Below are positions 23,108-33,900 of a stretch of DNA of 64,000 bases, piece by piece (position 1 is the first letter of the stretch; each line of letters begins with the position of its first letter). This DNA comes from Plantago elongata (Eukaryota; Streptophyta; Magnoliopsida; Lamiales; Plantaginaceae): the NCBI GenBank assembly GCA_036897095.1, contig JAYMSP010000038.1, positions 44,779 to 108,778 on the forward strand, given 5' to 3'. The position numbers were made by a program, and so were the translations under genes. Under the pieces are notes generated by a model. It was given only the letters and a program-made list of their open reading frames with translations. It was not told where the DNA came from and did no database searches.

Positions 23108-25279
23108 TTAGCATTGAGGATAATCAGGTGGAGGAGGCTCCACGGTTTGCGACTCTCCTACCCCGTTTTCGACAATAAATGCAGTTGCCAGTCCCCATGT
23201 TAGATGAGAATCTATGTGACAGTGAAAGATCCAAACTCCTGTTCCAAGAAATATTGCCAAGTTAATGAAAGAGTATTGAATTGAATACTATTCTGTGTTT
23301 TCTTACTAAATGTTTTCACTACCTGGATTATTCGCCACGAAACGGATGACAGCCCAACCCCCAACAGGCACGTTGATGGTGTTTCTAACAGGCGGATCGA
23401 CCAGGTTGAACTTAGCAGGATCAGAATTCGGGTTATAGTTGCCGAATCCTTGTCCCACAACAAAGAAATGGTATCCATGGAGATGAATAGGATGATCCTC
23501 TGTTGTGACTATAGCTGTGTCTTGTAACACAATTTGTACATTTGCCCCGTACTTAAACTTGTAGAGTTTAGTCCCGCGTCTTGGGGCCCAGAGGCCACGG
23601 CTTACGTTACCTGTGTAGTCAAACTTCACTGGTGGTGAAGAAGGGAAGTCAGTGGTGTACACTCCAGGTATGTTCTGGTAATAGGCTTGTAGTAAGGAAG
23701 TCTTTCTTGGGAGAACAAATGACATGTTATTCATACTCGCGGCAAAACGAGTGTTGTTAGGACCCTGGCATCTGGGGCCTGCCGTGCAATTCACGAGGCC
23801 TAATCCCACCGTAACAAACAAGTTATCATCGATTTTTGTTGGAACAGGGTTGTTCTTTGATGGAATGCCTCTCATCTGGCTACTAAATCGTGTGACAGTG
23901 TTTGTGTCATTAAAGGCCGGTAGTTGAGGCATGACAGGGGAGGATGTCTGCCTGGTGGCAGTACTGTACTCGAGGATAGCAGTTGTCGTGGTGTTGTCAA
24001 AGGGAACGTTTGTACCGCTTGCATAGGCACGTGCAGCCATATAATATCGTCCTGGTGCCTGATCTGCGGTAAGGAGTACACTCGTGGTTTGGCCAGGTCC
24101 GACCATGATTACATTCGTCGTGTAGGCCTTTTTGTAGGCACCGTCGGCTTCAACTACTGTCAATCTGTGGTTGGCTACTGTGAAAAAGAGCTGTTGATTG
24201 AGTGCAGAGTTGATGACTCTGAGCAGTACCCTCTCACCACGGTTCACTGATACTTTTGTCGTACCTGCATCCGTGTATCACAATTCTTGTTAGGCTAGCA
24301 AAATGTGTACGTAAAGGAGTTCAAAATGCTTATTTGTTGATGAAACTTTCTAGATTTTCAATGCAAAATCACCTTGGCTAGAGCATCTGTAGAGATCACC
24401 AGGTTGACCGTTTATCGTGTAAGCATCCGAAACATTTGGAGCAGCTCCAGTAAAGAGTGCTTGCCTTAGAACATCGATAATGTTCCGATTCCACCATTCC
24501 CCTGCTCATCATTTCCATATATATATTATAAAACCAGCACCATTTCCGGTTTAATGCAAGGTATACTATGTAGTCGGAACATTTACCTAGAATAATCGGT
24601 ACATCAAGTTTAGGCGTAGGGAACGGATAGGAAGAGCCTTGTTTGGGAAAGATAACAAGCGCTCCATAGACAGTGGCTCTGAGCCACCTGCTGTGAGCAT
24701 GCCACCACAATGTACCTTCTTGATTTGCCACGGTGAAACGGTACGTGTAAGTTCCTCCTGGCTTAATAGGACACTGAGTTATATACTCCGGACCATCTGC
24801 CCATGGCGTTCTCATCTGGAAAATCCCATGCCTGTCCAAAAAATAGCGATCATTTAACAGGATATTTTTACATAGACGAATCTCATTACAGCACGTAACC
24901 AAGTTGATGCACTATGTTCAGTGTTTATTTACCAGTGAATGGTGACATTATAACGCGCCCGGTTTGTCACCTTAACTACTAGTGAATCACCATTACGCAC
25001 TGCAATAGTCGGCCCTGGGAACTGTCCGTTTACAGTGATTATGTTGTTGGTCATGCACAGCCTGTTCACCGGAGTTTGTTGAACCTGCAGCAACCAGCAA
25101 TAATCATGTTAAGGCTCACTTCAAAGGGAACCAACTAATAAACGAGAGAGCGCATGCAAGGGGATTATTCGTACTATAAAATCATGGTAGTGAGTCTCTG
25201 CAGTTGCTAAAGTCACAAGAGAGAGTATGCATGAAAGGAGAAGGAACCATGGTGTTAAGCAGGAAAACTTAGCCTCCAT
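23108..25279 (-). CDS. Laccase (multicopper oxidase), proximal tandem copy
   Basis: Second copy of the laccase pair, with the same role expected. Six exons: 25175-25279, 24933-25084, 24587-24831, 24373-24501, 23323-24264, 23108-23238, giving 567 aa. Exons 2, 3, 4 and 6 have exactly the same lengths as in the other copy (152, 245, 129, 131 nt), which shows a common tandem origin. A signal peptide probably ends after LVTLATA (residue 27). All four copper motifs are intact, ending [12 protein letters not shown] (530-541). The C-terminus is PPPPDYPQC, similar to PPPPDLPPC in the paralogue. A TATA box lies at 25352-25361. Assignment to the LAC14/LAC15 group is by impression of the sequence, not by a tree. 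Confidence 0.94.
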
Positions 25280-25351
25280 TTTGCTGCTTAAACTTTTCTC
25301 AGTGAGTTCAAATGTTTAAGCTATGAGTTAATAAGCTTCAAGTGAACTCAA

Positions 25352-25361
25352 CTATTTATAG
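25352..25361 (-). promoter_or_regulatory. TATA box of the proximal laccase
   Basis: CTATAAATAG on the minus strand, about 73 bp before the start codon at 25279. Confidence 0.6.
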
Positions 25362-26589
25362 TACTCATGTACAGAACAAAAAATAGTTAATAAAGTTGAA
25401 AGAGGAAATAGAGAATGACAAAACATGAAGTTTAGGAAACATTAGTCCAACTACAATCAAGATTAGGTGCATCCACTTGCTTAAACTAATATTGGCAAGT
25501 CCTCTTCCCAATTTAGACACTATAAACAGATCACCTCACTGTTAGTACACCCAAATTTCAGTTGAAGTTTTCGTGTGAATTGATCTAAGTGTACACAGTA
25601 AGTTCATACAAGCGAACCAAATCGTCCGGTCAAAATACGTATCCGTCTGGACAAAATGAATACGTAAATATACTAGACGATGTGGGTAGTCAGGTGGTCA
25701 GCAAATTATCAAACTGGAAATCTAGGGGAGTACTCTCCCTGTTTAAAACTTTAATATAATGTGTTATCTTATCGACCCTTCTTGTCAAGAACTAATATAA
25801 TGTCGAGTATATTTAGAATGCAACATAGAAATTAGTTTCCACTTTTTCTTAGGAATTAAAGATAGTTAATTTAGAAGGATTATGTCATTATGTTGATTAA
25901 GTGGAGAATGTAGCTGTTAGTTAGCCAAACTGTTAAGTCAAGTAGCCAATCTGAAGACAACATCTACAGAAGGAAAACCTAAGATTTGGTAGTTTATATG
26001 AGTAGTTAAGATTGCAAAGCCTCAAATGTACATGGTTAGGTTTTAGTCTAAGAACTTTATAATATCCCAGTGTGAAAGAAAGGACTTAAACATAGGTGCT
26101 GAAGTTTGTACCTTGACTTTAAGTATTTGACAAGCAGTGGTAAATAAAGTAAACCCGTTGAGTCTTAAAAAATTCAGAACTTGTTTAGACGGAATGTAAC
26201 TGATAGCTAGTCGGGTAGTTTTAATTTTCAATAAGCTAATTTGATTAGCTTCTTAAACCAACTAACTTTTCAGCTAGTTTATTTAAGAAATTGTGCGTTC
26301 ACGTAACGATCTTTTTATTAAAAAAAACTCATAGAGCATAGAGCAAAAAAATTAGTGGTAAACAGGAATTTGTGATCGGTGTTTTCTGAGTTTGAGTCTT
26401 TGTACACTTAAAAACATGTTACAAAGTATTCAAGTCAAGTCGAAATGGACATTGGCTAAAGTTTGCTTTCGACTTTCAAGTAGTAATTTTAAAGATTTCT
26501 CGTCGATGAAGTTGAAAATAGACCATCTCAACGTTCTTGGTGTAAAAGTCTAGTTCATTTTCATGCTTATGAAAGTATCTTTCAGACTA
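25362..26589. other. Intergenic region upstream of the proximal laccase
   Basis: Laccase promoter region, then AT-rich sequence up to the Harbinger MITE. No supportable gene. Confidence 0.45.
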
Positions 26590-26592
26590 TTA

Positions 26593-27208
26593 GACCAGCT
26601 CCAATGGCACGTCGTCGGCAGACGACGGGCTGTAGGCGCTCCAATGCGCGTGTGATAGTACGCCGTTGGATGCGTCACGACACACCACAACATGCGCGCG
26701 GTGCAGCCCCCCACCAAGGCCCGGGGGGGCCCCCCCCCCCCCCCCCCAAAAAAAATATTATATTTTATCTAATTTCTAACGCGAATAACTTAAAAAATAA
26801 AAATATAAAAAATAAATTAAAATCACCAACGGATTCATCTCTTCAAAATCTACAAATATATATCACACGTGACTATTTTTTATCATTTCATCCTGAACTC
26901 ATTTTTACTCTTAATTAAAATTAAAACTGTAAACAATAAAAATACAATTTTATTAATTTCGACTTTTAAACACTATTATAATATATTAAATAACTTCTAA
27001 ACACTATTATAATATATTAAATATGTTTTAGCAAAAACAATTTTAATTTTTGAACCTTAATAAATATAAAACGAATTAAAAAAATACAATTTTATTCATT
27101 TTAACATCTAAACACTCTTATAATATGATTAATATGTAAATAAAAATATAAAAATAAAAATTTAAAAATTTCATGACGTGAAAACGACGTGACGTGACGG
27201 AGATGGCC
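26593..27208. mobile_element. PIF/Harbinger-type MITE with long C run
   Basis: A 616 bp non-coding element flanked by TTA on both sides (26590-26592 and 27209-27211), the target preferred by PIF/Harbinger elements. Termini are similar inverted repeats: GACCAGCTCCAATGGCACGTCG at the left (key part GRCCAKCTCC) and GGCCATCTCCGTCACG at the right on the opposite strand. The left end is GC-rich, followed by a run of 7 G and 18 C at about 26723-26747, then strongly AT-rich sequence with a tandem repeat near 26966-27025 (unit about 33 bp, core AACACTATTATAATATATTA). Confidence 0.75.
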
Positions 27209-27211
27209 TTA

Positions 27212-27901
27212 CCTCACCCACCCTGTAGAAAAAAAACCTAGTGATTAAAGTACTGTGATTCTAAATGTTTGGGAACCTAACCTTCATATTAGGTTTTTAA
27301 GCAGTTAGCTTCAATCAAGGAGCTGATTTAAACGAATTGGTAATATCTTAGATACTAACATGAGGAGGTTTGGTTAGTTTGCTTCTCATCTCTTCATCAC
27401 CAACTAGAGCTGTGAAATATACCTGTGCTCCTAAAAAAAATTCACAAGTCTCGCATATACAACACATAACATCTTGCATACTCCTCCTGTTGAGAAAATA
27501 CAAGCAAATCATAAGATTTGCTCGCGTATGAGTATGAGGTAACGAAAACTCATCAAGAGCCGAACAGAGGAAAAACAGATATGGTTCTGAATACTTCTTT
27601 TGGAGAAAACGAACTATTCATTTGATTTTACAATGACAATCAAATAAATAAATGTACACTCAGAACTCAATGCCAGGAAGAAAAATTACAGTTGCGTCTT
27701 CACGGTAATGGGAAACATAAGTGTCCACACAAGGGTTAAAATCCTAAAAAAGCAAAAGAAACTACAAAATCGGTACCTGTTTGAAAATTGATGATGTATG
27801 ATTGCACTAATCCATAGAGACAGTAACGAGAAAGGAAAAGAGCAACTTGTCACTAGGCAGTATCTTTATAGCTCGCCCCATCAAGTCTTTCCAAGCTTGA
27901 G
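27212..27901. other. 3' flank of NAA25
   Basis: Likely NAA25 3' UTR in the upper part. No gene seen. Confidence 0.45.
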
Positions 27902-30900
27902 CTACAAAAGGTGCTTGAGAGCCTGCAATGTCTTGATTTTCAACTCACAGATCTTGAGAAACTCTGTTAGCAAGCTAGTTTGCCCTTTTATTATCTTTCT
28001 AGGCACATCAGCAGGATTCCAAGCACGCAAAGCCGCAGTAAGTCTATCGCTAAGTTCAACATTCTTCAACTGTGAGACAGAAGATTCTAAGACTTTGGAG
28101 ACCTTGCCTGGTCCATTGGTTTCTGAGTTTCCTTGAATTGAGGAATACATCATGTTGAGCTTTTCATCATTAGGTTTGCCAATTTGGTCTTTTAACCATT
28201 TGGTGACCATCTCTATTGTATCGCAGATAGATTGGATTGAACCGATTATCTCCTGTGATAGCTGGGAATTTGAATGTTCAGTGGCTCCACTTTTCTTTTT
28301 CTTCTTTCCTGAAGGTACAAGTGTCCGTACACAAGATTGTATAATTAAGACATGCCAAGCTAAGGGCTCTGTCACCAGTTGGACAAGAATCGATAAATCA
28401 GTTCCTGGAGAAGTAAGTATAGGGCCAGCAGAATTAATCTTCTCCAGAACATATTTCTTCATCAGAGAATTCACAATATGCCAGGTACCAGAGCCTGCAT
28501 TTTCTGTATCTGAAAGCCTAATCTCATGAGATTTTAGATTCCAAGCATTCAAGAACACAGCAAAATTCATCCAGTCAACTACATCCATACTTGAAGCCTG
28601 CATAAAGGCAAATCCGCTTAGTCGTGAGTAAATAGCGAGGGAAATTGCATAAAACAACTACTGTATTATCCACTGCCTCCTATTTTCAATATAAGATGTT
28701 TTGGGTTTTTCACACGCTTTAATAGACCTATCAAGATATTTAAGCAATAAAATGCTTCAACTAAGCTGAAATTCAACAAATTAAAATATTAATTAAATAT
28801 GGGAATAGTTCAATGAGAAATGAAAAATGTCTTGTATTTTCAAATAGTTCAAAACCTAAAATGTCTTATATAAAAAATTAAAGGAGTATAAATACTATAA
28901 TGAAAAGGCCAATTTCTTGTTAAAGTAAAGAATTTCCTTAATAGTAAGGAGAATCATATCCCTCCCGCCCCAAGTGTATGCCACAGGCACCTTATTTATA
29001 TTAATGTTATGTTACTTTCGGATTTATTTAGGAAAATCAAGTCTGTTGCAAGACTTGCTTGCTCCTCATAAGTTCATTGCAAGGAACACTATGACATAAG
29101 AATTGCAGTGAAGAGGAGAAATTAGAGACATACAACTGTGGGGTTTTCATCACGTGAAACCCCGACAAGAAGTTCTAGTGCATCCTGGTAGGGAAATTCT
29201 AAGATCTTAGCATAGCGCTCAAGTAAAGTTTTAAGCTCCACGGACAGTTTTGGATCAACGATTGTCCCATTGGGTTCAAGATTTTCCTTCACCGACCCTG
29301 ATGCAGACTGCATTGACAGATATATCATCCGAGGGAGAAGAGATCGCTTCTCTATAGTTGTCAACACAGTGCTTGTCTCGTTATGCTGCAAAAGAAATGG
29401 TGAAAATATTAATCAAGCCCTCTGTAAATAGAGAGGCATAGATTTGAAGAGATAGGGGAGGAAAAAAATGAAAGCACAGCAAAATCCATCCAAGTTGCTG
29501 CAGCAATGTATATATGTCAAACCATTTAGGTAGGGCTAAGCTATTCTGCAAGTCCGGAAAGGTCACGAAAAAAAATACAAGATTGAGATCTGTACAGTTG
29601 AGATTCTTTTATGTGCCACTATGCACCACAAGGTAAAGATTGTTTAATGAAGTGAAGTAGAAACATTAAGAATGAAATAAAACAAACTCGTTCAGTTTCC
29701 ATTGGAGGGGTCGAATATTTATGTTGCAATACTGCAACTTTAGAACACACTATTACACTGAAGTATTAACATGGCTGAAAAGACATAGTACCTTTTTTCC
29801 TCTGGGAGTATACGACACTTCTTCAAAGGGCCCTACATATATAGAGAAGCTATTATCAAAACATTTTAACTTTCAGTATATGAGGCAAGCACAAAGTACA
29901 TCACGTTGGTATTATCGGGATAAAATGACACGGTGCAATTAGGGGGAAATGTAAGGTTAAAGTGCCAGTGAAGGAAAATCTGTGTGACCCCATGGACACC
30001 TTACTGCATTTACTTCCCAAAATATTCATGTAGTTCTAAGGAGTTTACACTCACCCAAGAGATAATTCTTATCATAAGTAGGTGTCCACCAAGGGCGTAG
30101 AGACAAGTCTTCATTGAAGGTCAGTGTTTTGCTTCTGATCTCATTTGAGAGCTCAACAAAGTGAGTACCCTGTCCCAAGCTCTCCAATAGGCTCTGAAAA
30201 ATCAGATTAGTTCAGTAAAAAATCTACTTTAAATAGAAAGAAGCAAACTGTAAAGATGAATATTTAAGAATGGAGAAAGGGCAGTGTTGTTACCTCTTCC
30301 TCTTCAACTTTATTTGCATTTTGCTTCAGCTGTAAAAGGGGTCCTTCAATCTTCGCCATCAGATACTGACCAGAACGTTGTAATTTTTCCTTAAATTGGA
30401 CAAACTCAACTACCTACATTGGTAACAAGGAAAGCACTGTTAAGAATTCACATTGGCACATTCTAGTACATTTCTCAAATGAAAGAAACAAAGAACCACC
30501 AGGATGAGCATTTCTCTTACTTTTGAGTAGTTCCTGTGGCGATATGCGACAAATGTAAGGTCTGCGGATTCACGTAAATGGTCATCCATGAATTTTAGGT
30601 ACTCAGTTAATAGATGATTTAAATCTGCCCACAGGGGGGATGGAATCATCTGAGGTAAAATGTGGTGAGACATAGACTCCAGCAAAATATTCTTCACATC
30701 CAGGGATTTATAGCTGAACAGATGAGGGAAGACTTGTTCAGATAGAATGAGGAAAGCAGTGAATCAAAAGGTCTAGACTCTGGACGTAAATTTGTAACTC
30801 AAAGTAAGACCTAATATATCAGAACAAGGCCTACCATTCATATGCTAATGGGAGGCAACTCCAATAGGAATATAAATGCACCAACATAATCTTGTACTGC

Positions 30901-33900
30901 CAGACAAATCTGCAAATCATGAAATCATGATAAAAACAAACTGTTAGGCAAGACATTTATATAATCACATCCACACGTACATACTAGCATACAAATATAT
31001 CCGTAAGTCACTGAAGCATGCTCAGCTAATAATTTTCACTTTTGCTTTCCTTCTCTTTGGTGTTACTGGATGTTTGCACAAACTGAACCATTTAGCAATG
31101 ACTCCACCAGATTACTTAGTTTATCAATTTGCTAGAAAACCCCACTTGGTGGAATGATATGGCATCTGGATTCAAAGACAACCAAAATCATATGAACTCG
31201 CAAGGCTCGTCCGGAGTAAGAGCCTTTCCACATTTGACCTCTGATGCCACATTATGATTTAACAAATTTACTTTCTTATTTCACTATTAACTGAACAAGC
31301 CAAGTCATGCTAAATTTATCTGATTGGCATTTTGTGTCTAAGGAAGAGCAACAAGACACAAACCGACACAGCTATACTTGACTTTCTTGTAGTGATCAAT
31401 TGACAAATACAACCTCTGGATACCCTTAATTTCACAGTACAAGTTCAGTTAGAGAAGGCAACCTTCCATAAAAGCCTAATGAATGTGTAAAATCCTGAAG
31501 ACTGGTGATTCCTGTAAATGCCTTCTCACAATATTACTTGTCTTTACATTGTTCTTCATAATAAATATATTAATTTAAGTATGTAACACTTTGACTCAGC
31601 AGATGGAAGGATATACCTTTTCATGTTATTAACTAAGCTAGTCCCCGTGAATTAAACAAAACAACTAAGCAACTACAAGAAGTTGTCACATAAACAAGAA
31701 TCTGACCTTCGGAGAGTCAAGCCGAACTCCAGGATCATGATGGACTCCAATAAATACCCGACATCCCTCGTCCTCCAGAAAAGCTAACCAGAAGTATAAG
31801 AAAAACTATCTAAGTGACACTTTACGCGAAGTTCACATATAGATAAATAAATGAAGGGCGGAATAACACATTTAGAACTTCAGTTAATCAACACTTCATC
31901 AGTATAAAATGAAAGAGACTGTAATTAGAACTTGAGGAGTATCATACTGAACCAATGTATACTCGAAAAATATAAGTGGAGCATATTAGTATGTTGTGTT
32001 TCAAATACTTTGCACAATTTTTCAAAGTTCAAACGCATTGAATTTCCAGATCCTTACCAAAAAAAATCGAGATGAAAATTCGAGAGGAAGTAGGCTTGGT
32101 TATTTAAATACAAGTTATCTGTAAATTTCTGTATAAAAAACAATAGGATTTGAAACAGAATATCGGAGAACTTGGAAGGAAGGGACCCAAAGTCTCAAAC
32201 ATGGCTTCATATAGCAGTTCAAAATAATAGGTGCCATAATACATCCAATAAATTCTTCCTTGAGGAAAAGAACGATGATTTTAGTAACATACTGATAATC
32301 ATGCAACATCATTTTTCAAGAAGCTCATATAACACACATGTAAGATAATATTTGCACTTTGGCAGAACACTACCTGAATCAAAACATGGCATGCCATTGA
32401 CAAAAGCTCTTCACCATACAAACTCTCCTGAGCATCCAAATCTTTAGACAACACGAGGTTCTTACAAAACAATTCTGTCATCCGTACAGCTAGATCCTCA
32501 AGGTCTGTCAAGTATAACAGTTACCCCGAAAGGCATGATAAGCATATTAAAATGTATATGCATACGTGATTTAAATAGCTTAAGTTTACTGTCCAAGGTA
32601 AAGCCAAAACAAACAAGAAGGAGCTCCTATAATGTACAAACAAGAATGCAACATCAGACAACCCAATAAATTGAGGGTTGAGAAATACCATTCACTTGCA
32701 GGGAGAAAATGTCGCCGATAAAGTTTTGGATCTTGAATACAGTTACAGATTGCCCAAGTGCTTTAGTTGCCCCATCCGTGCTGGCTTCACACTGTTTTAC
32801 TAAATTCTTCATTAACTCTCCTCTTTTATCTTTATCAAGAACTTCAAGAAATATTTCAACGTCTGAAGTGAAACTGGCCAAGTGACCAAATCTGCAACAA
32901 GTAATCCAAGCAGTCAACAATATTGACTTGAGCAAATATCTTAAGTGAATAGGGTTTTAAGAACCAATACAAGAAGAAACATCAGATAACAGGTTTTAAA
33001 GAAAGCTACGGCTACCATTTCTAAGGTTTTTATCTTTCGTAATTACCAGGATTCAACTTTACTTCAGTTCGCACTTAATACTAACCCTGATCCATAGATT
33101 ATAAAAAGATCATAGATGTTACATTACAAAGCATCTCACTAAAGCAAACACCTCAAAAGAAGATCAAGATGAAGAAATAAAAGAGAACTACAAGGGTTGC
33201 TAAAAAATCAAGCATCAGAAAGAGATTTCGTATTTTTGAGATCTACACTAGGAAGTTCATACCTCATAAAATATTGCATCAGACCTTCAACAACTTTCCC
33301 AGTATCACCTTTCCCGCGAAGAAGTTTCTGTCGCTCTATTTCAAGATGTCCCAAGTATGGACTTCGTAGAGAGTCATTTTGTGGATCTTCCATTATTTTG
33401 TTTATAAAGTTCACGGCATCTGATATGCGCGAATCGAACTGCAAAATAAAAGTTAAACATGTCAAATATCGGTGAACCAAAGTCATGAAGTACACAGGCA
33501 TTGTTGGGAACTTCAAGATCTTACTAATTCCTCTTCTAAATGCAAATCCTTGCACTCAATCGATTTCGGCAGATTAATGTTATTGGTAACTTGAGTCAAG
33601 CTATCACCATCCTCCAACAGACAGCCAATGTATTGCAGAAAACATTCCCAGTCATCAGGACTACACGTTACAGAAAAAACATGAATTCAAACTTTAAAAT
33701 GAACCATTTAGGGAGAAGAATAGCTGCGCCAAAATAAAGGAAAATGAAAGAAAAGAACTGGTTAGACTACACCAACCTAGCTTTCCTTTTCCTACTCCCT
33801 CTTACATATGTCACAATAAAATCCATAAACTGATTATTAAGAGTAATTTAGCACTGTTCAAAGCATCGCTACCTACTTGGCCTAAGATAGGGTCAGCACA

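Noticed and set aside
26604-26918. Open frame within the Harbinger MITE
   Set aside because: Low-complexity peptide (Pro and Lys runs) from the C and A runs; not a transposase.
27798-28136. Plus-strand open frame at the NAA25 3' end
   Set aside because: Overlaps the last exon of NAA25 on the opposite strand.
28152-28529. Plus-strand open frame over NAA25 exon 19
   Set aside because: Antisense shadow of NAA25; no recognisable protein.
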